From an uncultured Rhodoblastus sp. (GTDB lineage Bacteria; Pseudomonadota; Alphaproteobacteria; Rhizobiales; Beijerinckiaceae), in assembly GCF_903903185.1 (NCBI RefSeq), contig NZ_CAIUXT010000074.1, positions 1 through 64,000 of the forward strand: a DNA stretch of 64,000 bases, given 5' to 3'. Numbering within the stretch: position 1 is the first letter of the stretch; each line of letters begins with the position of its first letter. Below are positions 50,291 through 60,476 of this stretch, one piece after another. The position numbers were made by a program, and so were the translations under genes. The notes under the pieces were generated by a model, which saw only the letters and a list, made by a program, of their open reading frames with translations, was not told the origin of the DNA and made no database searches.

Positions 50291-51173
50291 GCGCCGTCTC
50301 GATAAAGGCGATGGCGTCGTCGAGGACCGGCGCGCGCCAGCGGAACGGACGCGAAAGGGTCAGCACCAGCCCGACGTGGCCAAGTCCCGGATAGATCCTG
50401 TTCTCGACGAAAACGCCGTTTTCCTCCAGAGCCTTCGCCATGTCGTCGGCGTTGAAGTCGGCGACCACGCCGTCCTTGTCGCCGCGCGCCAACAGCATGG
50501 GCGGCGCTTTCGCCGAGGCGAAGGCCAGGGGCCGCGCGCTTTCCGGATTTTGCGCGGCGGCGGCGAAAATTTTCTGGGTGCGCGGCCAGGTGGTCGGATC
50601 GAAGGCATAGGGACCGGCGAGACCGACCACGGCGGCGGGCGGCGGCGCGCCCATGGCGGCCTCGTCCAGATAATGCGGGTCGAGCGCCAGCAGCGCGGCG
50701 ATATGGGCGCCTGCGGAATGGCCCATCAGCACGATGCGGCGCCTTTCCCTGGGCGTGGCGACATGGCGCTGCACCCAGGCATAGCTGAGCGCCGCATCCT
50801 CCATGAAATCGGGGAAGGCCGACTGCGGGAACAGACGGTAATCGGGAATCACCGCCGTATAGCCCCGCGCCGCCAGAGCCGCGCCGACGAAACGATAGAC
50901 GGCGCGTTCGCCCCGCCGCCAGCCGCCGCCATAAAAGAAAATCACGATCGCCTTGCGGTCGATTTCCGGCGCCGGGCGGTAAATATCGAGCTTCTGGCGC
51001 GCCAACGGGCCATAGGCGAGGCCTCGGGCGACGGCGCCGTGCTTTTCCGCGACGATGGCGTTGAACAGGACGCCCGGCAGGCGCCATTCGGTGTCGGCGC
51101 GCGCGCCGGCCTCCGCATAGGCCGCGATCGCGCCCATCAGGGCGACGCTGACAGCCAGAGTTTTCTTCGACAT
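50274..51173 (-). CDS. Secreted alpha/beta hydrolase
   Basis: Signal peptide; IVIFFYGGGWRRGERAVYRFVGAALAARGYTAVIPDYRLFP; LMGHSAGAHIAALLALD. Confidence 0.87.
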   Translation of the reverse strand: MSKKTLAVSVALMGAIAAYAEAGARADTEWRLPGVLFNAIVAEKHGAVARGLAYGPLARQKLDIYRPAPEIDRKAIVIFFYGGGWRRGERAVYRFVGAALAARGYTAVIPDYRLFPQSAFPDFMEDAALSYAWVQRHVATPRERRRIVLMGHSAGAHIAALLALDPHYLDEAAMGAPPPAAVVGLAGPYAFDPTTWPRTQKIFAAAAQNPESARPLAFASAKAPPMLLARGDKDGVVADFNADDMAKALEENGVFVENRIYPGLGHVGLVLTLSRPFRWRAPVLDDAIAFIETALKAPG

Positions 51174-51437
51174 TCCCGTTACGTTTCCTTCTGATAGGCG
51201 TTGCTCTTTGTTGCATACTGTCAGCCGCCGAAAAAGTTTCATCGGCCCGCAACCGCGCCGGCGACACGGCGCGGTTGTCACCGCAGACAGGAGGCTTGCT
51301 CGAAGCGCGCTCTCGACAAGGCATTTTGTTCGAAAGACTCTCGTTTCAAGCCATCCCGGCCCAAAGCATCTTGGCCGGCGGCGAACGCCATGCGAACTTG
51401 TCGGCCAAGACCAATCCGGGCGGGTCGGACGGATCCG

Positions 51438-52925
51438 ATGAAACATGTCGACAAGCGTTTTCTTGCCTATCATGTGCTGCTGGCGGCCGCCGCCGGCGCG
51501 GTATTGCTATGGATTTCGCTGCGGGCCGCCGAATATGGCAAGGCGGTCCAGCAGGATTTCAAATTATCGGAGAGCGTCGGCCGGGCCGAGCGCGCGCTCG
51601 GCGACCTGATGGAGACCCTGCTCCAGTCCGAATCCGGGGTGCGGCGTTTCCTGCTGACTCCCGAGGACAAGTGGCTGGCGGACCCGGCCGGCGCCAAAGC
51701 CAGGGCATTGGCGGATGTCGAGAATTATCGGGCCGAACGCATGGCGGGCGATGGGGCGCCGGCCGTCGAGACCCTGCTGCGTCAGGAGGTCGAGGCGAAA
51801 TTCGAGCATTGGTCGCGCATGGTCGAACTGGCGCGCGCCGAGGGCGCCGAGGCCGCGCTGCGGGTCGCCGCCGACGAGCCGGGCGCCGCTTCGATGCGCC
51901 GCATCGGCGACGCCGTGGCCGAGGCGCGCAACAACACTGGAATCCTTCGCCAGAAACGTCATGACGAAACCTCGCGGACGCTGCAAAGCCTGCGGCGGAC
52001 CACCTGGGAGGGGATGGTCGCCATTCTCGCCTTGTCGGGCGCCGCCATTTTCGCCATCGCCACCCGCACCAGCCAGTTGATCCGCGCGCGGCACGACTTG
52101 CGCGAGGCCAACCGGCAGCTGGAATCGCGCGTGCGCGAACGAACCCGCGAACTCCAGCGCTCGAACGAGGACATCCAGCGTTACGCCCATGTCGTCGGCC
52201 ACGATCTGCGGGCGCCGCTGGTCAATATCATGGGATTCACCCGCGAACTGGAAAACGCCGCCGAAGTGCTCAAGGCCTATGTCGACTCGATGCGCGCCGG
52301 CGCGCCTTTCGCGCGGATGGACGAGGTTTACGCCGCCGTCGACGAGGAGGCGCCGGAAGCCTTGCGCTTCATTCAATCCTCGCTCAAGCGCATGGACTCG
52401 CTGATTGCCGGCATTTTGCAATTGTCGCGGCTCGGGCGCGCGCCGCTGCATCCCCAGCGCATCGACATGGGCGAGTTGCTCGAAGACTGTTTGTCGCAGA
52501 TCCGCAAGCAGCTGGTGGAGAGCGGCGGCGAGGCGAGCGTCGTCAAGCCGCTGCCCGACATTGTCAGCGACGCCAATGCGGTGAAGCAGATCTTCACCAA
52601 CCTTCTCGACAACGCCGTCAAATATTTCGCTCCCGGCCGCGCCGGAAAAATCGCGATCAGCGGAGAGGCGCGCGGGGCGATGGCCTATTTCGAAATCCGC
52701 GACAATGGCCGGGGCGTCGCGGCCAAGGACCGCGAGCGCGTTTTCGACCTGTTTCGCCGCGCGGGTCCTCAGGACCGGCCGGGCGAAGGCGTCGGCCTCG
52801 CCCATGTGCGCAGTCTGACGCGGCGGCTCGGCGGCGAAATCCAGGTCGAGTCCGATGGCGTCACCGGTTCGGTGTTTCGCTTCTCGCTGGCGCGCAATCT
52901 CGACCGAATCGTGCAAGAGAACTAA
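51438..52925 (+). CDS. CHASE3-like sensor histidine kinase
   Basis: TM-flanked sensor with LLQSESGVRRFLLTPEDKWLADP; H-box HVVGHDLRAPLVNIMGFTRE; GEGVGLAHVRSLTRRLGG. Start MKHVDKRFL. Confidence 0.88.
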   Translation: MKHVDKRFLAYHVLLAAAAGAVLLWISLRAAEYGKAVQQDFKLSESVGRAERALGDLMETLLQSESGVRRFLLTPEDKWLADPAGAKARALADVENYRAERMAGDGAPAVETLLRQEVEAKFEHWSRMVELARAEGAEAALRVAADEPGAASMRRIGDAVAEARNNTGILRQKRHDETSRTLQSLRRTTWEGMVAILALSGAAIFAIATRTSQLIRARHDLREANRQLESRVRERTRELQRSNEDIQRYAHVVGHDLRAPLVNIMGFTRELENAAEVLKAYVDSMRAGAPFARMDEVYAAVDEEAPEALRFIQSSLKRMDSLIAGILQLSRLGRAPLHPQRIDMGELLEDCLSQIRKQLVESGGEASVVKPLPDIVSDANAVKQIFTNLLDNAVKYFAPGRAGKIAISGEARGAMAYFEIRDNGRGVAAKDRERVFDLFRRAGPQDRPGEGVGLAHVRSLTRRLGGEIQVESDGVTGSVFRFSLARNLDRIVQEN

Positions 52926-52954
52926 AGGGCGAAAATTGAAGGCCGGAGAATGGA

Positions 52955-53413
52955 ATGGCGGAGACCGTGAACACCAGCGACGCCAAGCCCGTCCTGATCG
53001 TCATGATCGAGGACGACGAAGGCCATGCCCGGCTGATCGAGAAACATATCCGCCGCGCCGGCGTCACCAATGACATCGTCGGCTTCCGCGATGGCGCCAG
53101 CGCGCTGGATTTTCTGCTCGGCGACGGCCCCGACCGGATGAAACCCGGCGCGCCCTGCCTGATTCTGCTCGATCTGAACCTGCCGGACATGACCGGGATC
53201 GACATTCTCGCCAGAATCAAGGGCGACGCCCAATTGCGCCGTTCCCCGGCGATCGTGCTGACCACCGCCGACGACCAGCGCGAAATCCAGCGCTGCTACG
53301 ATCTCGGCGCCAATGTCTATATCACCAAGCCCCTGATTTACGAGCACTTCGCCAACACCATCCGGCAACTCGGCCTGTTCCTTTCGGTGATGCAGATCCC
53401 GGAGGTCGATTGA
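52955..53413 (+). CDS. Stand-alone response regulator (Rcp1-like)
   Basis: LIVMIEDDEGHARLIEKHIRRAG...CLILLDLNLPDMTGIDILARIK...YITKPLIYEHF. Confidence 0.92.
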   Translation: MAETVNTSDAKPVLIVMIEDDEGHARLIEKHIRRAGVTNDIVGFRDGASALDFLLGDGPDRMKPGAPCLILLDLNLPDMTGIDILARIKGDAQLRRSPAIVLTTADDQREIQRCYDLGANVYITKPLIYEHFANTIRQLGLFLSVMQIPEVD

Positions 53414-53414
53414 C

Positions 53415-54467
53415 ATGACGCAGGCGGCCGAGGGAAGGCATCCCATCCGAGTGCTCTATATCGACGACGATCCGGCCTTCGCCGCCCTGACGCGCAAGGC
53501 GCTGTCGCGGCGCGGGCACGAGGTCGCGCATGTCAAGAGCGGCGCCGAGGGGCTAAGTCTGCTCGCCGAAGGTAAAATCGACGTGATCGCGCTCGACCAC
53601 ATGCTCGAAGGCGAGACCGGCTTCGACGTGCTGCGCCGCCTCGGACCGCGCGAAAGCCGCCCGCCGGTGGTCTATGTCACGGCGGCGATCGACGCCCAAA
53701 CCGCGATCCAGGCGATCCGCGCCGGCGCCGACGAATATGTCGTCAAGGATTCAGCCGAGGCCTTTTTCGATTTGCTGGTCGTCGCCATGGAACAGGTACT
53801 AGAACGCTGGCGCCTCAGGGAGGTGCAGGAGCGCAACGAACGCGAAGTGCGCGTCGCGCGCGACCGCGCCGAAACCCTGTTGCGCGAGGTCAATCACCGC
53901 ATCGCCAATAGTCTGGCGCTCGCCGCCGCCATGGTGCGGATGCAGGCCGGCGCGCTGACGGACCCCGCCGCCGTCGCCGCCCTGAACGAGACGCGGCGGC
54001 GCATCATCGCCATCGCCGGCGTGCATCGCCGCCTTTACGTATCGGACAAGGTCGGCCAGGTCGAAATCGACGACTATCTCGGCCATCTGACGGCGGAACT
54101 GGCGGAATCCCTGCGCGACACCGCTCACGACCACCGCATCGCGCTCAGCGCCGAAAAATTCGCCATTCCCATCGACAAGGCGGTGACGCTCGGCGTCATC
54201 GTCGGCGAACTGGTGACCAACGCCTTCAAATATGCTTATCCGCACCAGCGCCGGGGCGAAATTCGCGTCGCCGTCGGCCGGGCCGGCGCCAAAGGCTTTG
54301 TCAGCGTCGAGGATGACGGCCAAGGGTTCGACGCCGCGGCGCCAAGCCAGGGCACCGGGCTGGGGTCGAAAATTCTCTCCGCCATGGCCCGGACCTTGGG
54401 CGCAACCCTGACGCAGAACGTCGGCGCCAGCGGGGTGCGGACCCGGCTCGAATTTCCGCTGGCGTGA
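53415..54467 (+). CDS. Receiver domain fused to HisKA_2/HWE-type histidine kinase
   Basis: RVLYIDDDPAFAALTRKAL...IALDHMLEGETGFDVL; LLREVNHRIANSLALAAAMVRMQ; ELVTNAFKYAYP. Confidence 0.88.
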   Translation: MTQAAEGRHPIRVLYIDDDPAFAALTRKALSRRGHEVAHVKSGAEGLSLLAEGKIDVIALDHMLEGETGFDVLRRLGPRESRPPVVYVTAAIDAQTAIQAIRAGADEYVVKDSAEAFFDLLVVAMEQVLERWRLREVQERNEREVRVARDRAETLLREVNHRIANSLALAAAMVRMQAGALTDPAAVAALNETRRRIIAIAGVHRRLYVSDKVGQVEIDDYLGHLTAELAESLRDTAHDHRIALSAEKFAIPIDKAVTLGVIVGELVTNAFKYAYPHQRRGEIRVAVGRAGAKGFVSVEDDGQGFDAAAPSQGTGLGSKILSAMARTLGATLTQNVGASGVRTRLEFPLA

Positions 54468-54473
54468 TTTTCC

Positions 54474-54773
54474 TCAGCCGCAGGCGATCACTTTCTTTTT
54501 GCCGTGACCGTCCCTGTCGCGCAGGTCCGCGATCTTTTCGCGGCCCTTGCGCGCGTCCGTTGCGGAATCGGCCTCTTCGCGCGGAACCAGCAGGCATTGT
54601 TCGGGAACGGTCCGTTCCATGACCGTGGCCAGAATGATCGGCTCGGGGCGCGGCGTCTGGACCCTCATTCCGGGCTTTTCAGGCCGCGCCGCATGAGCCG
54701 CCATTCCGGCCAGACCGCTCCCGAGCGCCAGAACCAGTGAAAAACGCAAAATTTGGCGATTCCATTCACCCAT
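54474..54773 (-). CDS. Small secreted protein of unknown function
   Basis: 99 aa with signal peptide (ILRFSLVLALGSGLAGMAAHA); start MGEWNRQ. Confidence 0.55.
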   Translation of the reverse strand: MGEWNRQILRFSLVLALGSGLAGMAAHAARPEKPGMRVQTPRPEPIILATVMERTVPEQCLLVPREEADSATDARKGREKIADLRDRDGHGKKKVIACG

Positions 54774-55048
54774 GACCAACCCCTCCTGCAGAGCCTCGAC
54801 CCAATGACCAATACGACTGAAAATTAGAATAGTTCCGCTCGTCCTCAGGCGATTTGACACTTTTTTTACCTCCGAAGCCGGAGGCCGCGCCCAAATGGCT
54901 TCAGCACAACCATTGACGCGTAAACCGGACGGCGCGACAAAAGTTCCGCAACAATTTTCGGGCAGGATCGCGCTCCTGCCGAATCGCTCAGGTTGAAGCC
55001 TCGGGGATTGGGCGGGGGCGCGAGGGCGCCGCCGAACGGGAGAGGGAG

Positions 55049-55078
55049 TCGTCGATCGCGAGGAGCCGCGATCGACGA
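55049..55078. repeat. Perfect 12-bp inverted repeat (possible operator or leader hairpin)
   Basis: TCGTCGATCGCG-AGGAGC-CGCGATCGACGA, about 40 bp upstream of the ATG at 55119. Confidence 0.75.
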
Positions 55079-55118
55079 AAAAGGGAAAAATCCGGCGTCT
55101 CGGGGAGAAACGCACCAA

Positions 55119-56453
55119 ATGGCGGGAATATTGGCCAGAACCTTGGCCAGAGCCGAAACCCCGGACGCGATCCAGCCGCAGGGCTGGCTGATTGTCTGCG
55201 ACTCCGGCGCCTCCCGGGTGCGGCGCCATTCGAGCAATCTCGCCGGGCTGTTTCCCGCCTGGCCGGGACCGTTCATCGGCGCCAACTTGCGGGAAATACT
55301 GGGTCCTCAGGTCACGCACAGCCTCCGCAACGCTCTGTCGCGCTTCGCCTCCCCGGCGCCGCCGGCCTTGCTTACGGGATTGCTGCTTCCCGGCTGCGCA
55401 GGCGCCTATGATCTCGCCGTCCACGCGATCGAAGACGAAACCGTGATCGAAATCGAACCGGCGGCGCCGGAAAACGACCGTTCGCTGCTGGACCGTCTGA
55501 GGGCGTTTATCGCGCGCCTCGCCCAGGCCGGCGATCTCGACAAGACCTTGCAGGCGGCGGCGCGCCTGTGCTTCGCGATGTTGCAATATGATCGCGTCGC
55601 GGTGCTGCGCCTCGACGCGCTGGGGCGGGCGACCCTCGTCGCGGAGCAAAAAGCCGGGGACCTCGACTCCTGGTCCGGCTCCGCCGGTCCACCGGCGATT
55701 TTCAGCGAGGAAACCCGCGCGAAATGGCTCGCCTGTCGCCTCCGGCTGCTCATCGACGCCGATTCGCCGCCTGCCGCCATCCTCGGCGCGCCCGAGGCGG
55801 GGGCGCTCGACCTGACGCTGGCTTTCTTGCGCGCCCCCAGCCCCGACGAGCGCGCTGTCTTGCGCCAGAGCGGCGCCGCCGCGGCGCTGGCGATCGCGAT
55901 CGTCGTCGATGGCCTGCTGTGGGGTCTGGTGTTCTGCGCGCACCGGACGCCGCGCCATCCGGCGATGGAACTGCGCGCCGCCGCCGAACTATTCGGCGAA
56001 TTCCTCTCGCTGCGCCTGCAGGTCCTGTCGCCGCAGCGGACCGCACAAAAACGCGCGGCGCGGCCAGCGGCGGCGCTTGACGGGTTGCGGGTGATGATCG
56101 TCGAGGATCAGGCGCTGATCGCGATGGATCTCGAAGCCTCGCTCACCGAAACCGGCGTGACCGTCGCCAGCGTCTGCACCAGTTGCGCAGAAGCGCTGAT
56201 GGCGCTGGAAAGCGTCGAGATCGACGCCGCCATACTCGATTACCATCTCCACGGCGAAACCTCGCTCGCGGTGGCGGAGGCGCTGGAAAAACGGGCCATT
56301 CCGTTCATTTTCGTCACCGGGGAGAGCCTGTCGGGCCAGGGCGACGACCCGAAGCCGCTGACCCGTCTCGCCGGCAGGGCGCTGGCGCGCAAGCCCTATG
56401 AAATGGGGCGAATCATGGCGGCTCTCGGCGAGGCTCTGGCGGATCCTGAATGA
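55119..56453 (+). CDS. Phytochrome-like PAS-GAF protein with C-terminal receiver domain
   Basis: PDAIQPQGWLIVCD (bacteriophytochrome PAS motif IPGAIQPHG), GAF end VVDGLLWGLVFCAHRTPRHPAMELRAAAELFGEFLSLRL, receiver LRVMIVEDQALIAMDLEASLTETG...AAILDYHLHGE. RBS-like GGGGAGA before the ATG. Confidence 0.82.
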   Translation: MAGILARTLARAETPDAIQPQGWLIVCDSGASRVRRHSSNLAGLFPAWPGPFIGANLREILGPQVTHSLRNALSRFASPAPPALLTGLLLPGCAGAYDLAVHAIEDETVIEIEPAAPENDRSLLDRLRAFIARLAQAGDLDKTLQAAARLCFAMLQYDRVAVLRLDALGRATLVAEQKAGDLDSWSGSAGPPAIFSEETRAKWLACRLRLLIDADSPPAAILGAPEAGALDLTLAFLRAPSPDERAVLRQSGAAAALAIAIVVDGLLWGLVFCAHRTPRHPAMELRAAAELFGEFLSLRLQVLSPQRTAQKRAARPAAALDGLRVMIVEDQALIAMDLEASLTETGVTVASVCTSCAEALMALESVEIDAAILDYHLHGETSLAVAEALEKRAIPFIFVTGESLSGQGDDPKPLTRLAGRALARKPYEMGRIMAALGEALADPE

Positions 56454-56518
56454 GGCCGGCGCCCGATGAAGGCAGAGGCTGGACTTCTCTCCTGGGCCGC
56501 GGCTCCGGTCGCCTTCCG

Positions 56519-56977
56519 TCAGTCGCCCGCTATGCCGCCGACGGCGACGCCGGTGATCTTGCCGGCGGTGTCGAATCCGAACAGGAGGCTGGTCGCATCG
56601 CCGCGCGGAAAGACGAATTTCACGATGGCGAACGTCTGATCGCCGTCCTTCCTGGTTTGCACGATTTCGGCGCGCAGCGGCGCGGCGCCGTATTCGTTGA
56701 GGTCGTGCGCCATCCCTGCGACTGCCGCATCGGTGACCTGGGACGCAAAGGCGGTCGCATATTGAGAGCGGTCGGTCCGTCCGGCCATCATCTCCGTGAA
56801 CCAGCGCATCGCCCACGCAGAGAGGCCAGCCGAATCGGTCGGCTCGGAGACAGCCGGGATTTCGCCGGCGCGAACGGTCGCGACCGGAGAGGCTGCGAAC
56901 ATGGCGATGGCGAAGGCGGCGGCGACGCGTCGCACCCGCTTGGCCGTGCTTTGAAATGAGACCTCGGATCGTTTCAT
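56519..56977 (-). CDS. Secreted protein of unknown function
   Basis: Signal peptide; 152 aa; start MKRSEVSFQ. Confidence 0.6.
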   Translation of the reverse strand: MKRSEVSFQSTAKRVRRVAAAFAIAMFAASPVATVRAGEIPAVSEPTDSAGLSAWAMRWFTEMMAGRTDRSQYATAFASQVTDAAVAGMAHDLNEYGAAPLRAEIVQTRKDGDQTFAIVKFVFPRGDATSLLFGFDTAGKITGVAVGGIAGD

Positions 56978-57043
56978 CAGCCTTCGCGCTTCATGAAATC
57001 GAAGCATGGGGCGGCCAGGACCGCCCCTTCCATTTGCTCACGA

Positions 57044-58735
57044 TCAGCCGCCGCCGCCCTGGACATGCGGATCGCCATGCTTCTCGATCTGCTCCCTCAA
57101 CAGCGGCGCCGGGTCCTCGGGACGCTGGAGATTGGGGATGAGATCGGTGGAGGCGCCGCCGACAAAGCGCTTGATATTCGGGAACTTGATGATCGTCTTG
57201 TCGAACTCGATCATCACCGGGCCCGTCAACCCGGCGATCCAGCCATTGTCCTGTCCGGCATATTTTCCCGGCGAGGCCTGCCGAACCGTCGACGGCGCCG
57301 CGCCATTGAACGTCATGTCATATTTCTCGAACGGGTCCATGGTCAAATTGTAGATAGCGGGAACGGCGCCGAGGTCCGACTTCACGCCGAGCCAGGAGTC
57401 TCTGGCGGTGTAGAGCATCTTCCAGGCGATGTTGAGCCACGGCTCCTTGGGATCGCCGGCGATATCGACCCGGGTTCCCTCAAAGACCTCGCCGTCGATA
57501 TAGATCCAGGACCGGCGCGCCGAATGCTCGGCCTTTCCCAAAATGTAGGCGCTGTTGTCGATCGAGTCGAAATAGATCGGTTGGCCGTCATTGCCGACCC
57601 ATTCGTGCGGCGGAGGCGTCAGGCCGACCATGGACGCGAGCGTCGCCCAGGCGTCGATATGCGACATCATCTCGTCGTACTTCGCGCGCGCGGGGATATG
57701 GCCCGGCCACCACATGATGCCGGGAACCCGCCACCCGCCTTCGAACGGCGAGCCCTTCTCGCCGCGGAACGGAGTCGTGCCCGCGTCGGGATAAGCGTCC
57801 AGCCACGCGCCGTTGTCGGCGGTCACGATCACGATGGTGTTGGGCGCATGCTTGCGGACCGCGTCAATGATCTTGCCGATGTCGGCGTCAAGCTCCATCA
57901 GCGAGTCCGAATAGTCCCCAAGATGCGACCGGCCCGCAAAGTCCGGCGCGGCGTTGGTCGGGTTGTGCATCTTGAGAAAGTTTACATCCATGAAGAACGG
58001 CCTTTCGGCGCTGGCGTGCGCTTTGATGTAGGCGACTGCATTTTCTGCCTGCTCCTCGTCGAAGGTGGCGAAGCGTTCGTAAGTAATCTTGCCGAGGTTC
58101 TTCGCCGGCTTACCGGCAAACCCTTCCCATTCGGCCAGGTTCACGTTTTCGGTATAATATTTGGCGAATTGCGGATTATAGGAGGGGAACCAGGGATGAA
58201 ACCACTTGTTGGTATAGTCGTAGGCATAGACGCCGGCGTAGTAGGCGGCGAAGTTCTTCATCTCGTCGAAACCGTGCTCCGTCGGATAGGATTCCGGAAT
58301 GTCGCCCATATGCCACTTGCCTGAAAAGTACGTCGAATAGCCTTTCTTCTGGAAGAACTCGGCGATCGTCGGCGTTTCCTTGCGCAAGTAGTTCGGATCT
58401 CCCGGCGCCACGACGATAGACAGCGCCGAGCGGACCGGGATTCGTCCGGTCATGAATGAGGCGCGTCCGGCCGTGCAACTTGCCTGGCCGTACCAATTGG
58501 TGAAGGTCGCGCCTTCCTCGGCGATCCTGTCGATGTTGGGCGTCGGGTGGCCGAGCGCCTTTCCGCCGCCGGAGTAGGCGCCGAAGTCGTTCCAGCCCGT
58601 GTCGTCCGTCATCAACATGATGATGTTCGGCTGTTTCTGCGTCTGGGCTTGTGCGGGGGTCAGGGGGAAGGTCGCCAAGGCTGCGGTGACGACCGTTACG
58701 CCGCCGAGGAGCGACGTGCGCTTGCATGATTTCAT
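57044..58735 (-). CDS. Arylsulfatase
   Basis: Signal peptide; KQPNIIMLMTDDTGWNDFG; sulfatase signature QASCTAGRASFMTGRIPVRS (formylglycine Cys in C-x-A-x-R). Confidence 0.93.
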   Translation of the reverse strand: MKSCKRTSLLGGVTVVTAALATFPLTPAQAQTQKQPNIIMLMTDDTGWNDFGAYSGGGKALGHPTPNIDRIAEEGATFTNWYGQASCTAGRASFMTGRIPVRSALSIVVAPGDPNYLRKETPTIAEFFQKKGYSTYFSGKWHMGDIPESYPTEHGFDEMKNFAAYYAGVYAYDYTNKWFHPWFPSYNPQFAKYYTENVNLAEWEGFAGKPAKNLGKITYERFATFDEEQAENAVAYIKAHASAERPFFMDVNFLKMHNPTNAAPDFAGRSHLGDYSDSLMELDADIGKIIDAVRKHAPNTIVIVTADNGAWLDAYPDAGTTPFRGEKGSPFEGGWRVPGIMWWPGHIPARAKYDEMMSHIDAWATLASMVGLTPPPHEWVGNDGQPIYFDSIDNSAYILGKAEHSARRSWIYIDGEVFEGTRVDIAGDPKEPWLNIAWKMLYTARDSWLGVKSDLGAVPAIYNLTMDPFEKYDMTFNGAAPSTVRQASPGKYAGQDNGWIAGLTGPVMIEFDKTIIKFPNIKRFVGGASTDLIPNLQRPEDPAPLLREQIEKHGDPHVQGGGG

Positions 58736-59339
58736 TGACCAGCTCCCGGAACAAATTCGAAAATTGACCGGTCACGACGATAGCACAAGAGAGACTTTTA
58801 ACCTATTGTTTTTTATTAATAAAGCGCCGCGTTCGAGTCCGTTCGGGATTAAAAAGTTCCCGGTCGGCTGGGTCGTTATTGTAATATTGGGGCCGTTTTT
58901 ATTGTGCCCTCAAACTGGAGAAGGGTGGTATACAGATTATAAAATCACGGGGAATTTCACTTGAAAATTATTTGCCCGGGTTTGACGCGAGAGGTTGCTC
59001 TCGCCTGCTGGATGGCATCGGCGTTATCGTCCAAAATCCTGAATTTTGCTTTTCGAAACAATGCTCGACTTGTTCGCCAGCGTGAACGCCGGGCGATGCT
59101 CGGCGAATCCGTTCGGCTGCCGCCGCCGTTCGAGATTTACACGCGGAAGAATATCGAATTGGAAGGGCAGGAAGTCGGATCGACGCGGCTTCGGCCCCCA
59201 AGGCTCTCGCCTTGGTCGTTCAGGAAGGACCGCAAATGCGCATCCTTGCCGTTCCGGGCGCCACTTTCCGCAGTCCGCTCGCCGCCGCGAACCGACTCCG
59301 GTTACCCTTCGCGAACGTCGGGATTTCGCCTTCGGCGCC

Positions 59340-59849
59340 TCAGGCGCCGCAGCACTTCTTGTATTTCTTGCCCGATCCGCAGGGGCAGGGATCGTTGCGG
59401 CCGGGTTGCGGGCCGAGCACCACGGGTTCGCTCTTGATCGTCAGTTCGCCGGCGAATTGCCAGCGCCGGCTTTTGGAATCACGGGCGAACAGCGACTTTT
59501 CCTTGTGCGTCAGCTTTTTGCCGTCGTGCGTGTAATGGGCGACAAAGGTCACCGTGCCGGTCTCGTCCTCCTCCAGCCCCTTTTCGGTCTCGACGATCTC
59601 CAGTCCGAGCCACTCGGACTGGCGCGCCCATTCGGTCGTCGCCTTGCGGTTGAAATCGCTGCGCTGGTCGAGCGACAGGGTTTCATGGAGGTAATCGACA
59701 TCGCCCTTGGCGAAGGCGCTGTAGCGCGCACGCATCAGCGCCTCGGCGGTGGTGGGCAGCTTTGCGCGGGCCAGATAGGGACCGCAGCAGGCGGCGAATT
59801 CGAGCTTCTCGGGCGCCGTGGCGCGGCAGGGGCAGATTTCTTGCGTCAT
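59340..59849 (-). CDS. YchJ-family protein with C-terminal SEC-C zinc motif
   Basis: CPC...[21 protein letters not shown]...[20 protein letters not shown]. Confidence 0.92.
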   Translation of the reverse strand: MTQEICPCRATAPEKLEFAACCGPYLARAKLPTTAEALMRARYSAFAKGDVDYLHETLSLDQRSDFNRKATTEWARQSEWLGLEIVETEKGLEEDETGTVTFVAHYTHDGKKLTHKEKSLFARDSKSRRWQFAGELTIKSEPVVLGPQPGRNDPCPCGSGKKYKKCCGA

Positions 59850-59892
59850 GGCGCGCAAACTAGCCGATTTTGCACGGCATGCAATTGCAACA

Positions 59893-60300
59893 TCAGGGTT
59901 TTGGGAAACTTTCGAGGCTCAGTTCGCCATAAGGCGAGAGCGAGGGCGAAACGGCCGACGACGGCGGCTTGGGCTTTTTGGGGGGCACGGCGGCCGCCGG
60001 ACGGTCCGCCAGCAAGTCCGCGCCGCCCGCGCGCGAGTCCGGCTCAAGGTTGGCGGCCTGTTCTTCCGGCTCGCTCGACGGTTTGGTGGGCCCGCGATAG
60101 GTCGGTCCATAATAAACATGCCGCCCGACCGCCTCGCGTTTCGCGACGCAGACATTTTTCGAAACCCGCAGGATCTGGCCGCGCGGGCAATGCCGGGCCA
60201 GCGCCGGTCCCGCCGCGAGCGGCAGCAGGGTGGAAAAGGCCAGCGCGAGACGCGGCAAAAAGGTTGGGCCGACGCGAGGCCCCTTGAGAATTCGGCGCAT
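59893..60300 (-). CDS. Small secreted protein of unknown function
   Basis: Signal peptide-like N-terminus ([18 protein letters not shown]), proline-rich C-terminus. Confidence 0.5.
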   Translation of the reverse strand: MRRILKGPRVGPTFLPRLALAFSTLLPLAAGPALARHCPRGQILRVSKNVCVAKREAVGRHVYYGPTYRGPTKPSSEPEEQAANLEPDSRAGGADLLADRPAAAVPPKKPKPPSSAVSPSLSPYGELSLESFPKP

Positions 60301-60476
60301 GATCCGATCTTTGGTCGTGGCGGCCCGATTTTAAGCAGGCCTATCGTGACCAAATTAAGGCTGCGATTAAGCCGCGCGCGGGCTTGCCTTTTGCGTTCCT
60401 GCGCCGCATAGGGCGCAAAGCCACGGGCGCCGCGTTGGCGCGCCGCACGCTTTCACTCTCAGGCGAGCCAGATTCC

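Noticed and set aside
54869-54884. CCTCCG-AAGC-CGGAGG hairpin beside a 7-T run as a terminator
   Set aside because: The T-run is 5' of the hairpin on the + strand and becomes an A-run on the minus strand, so neither orientation gives the terminator pattern.
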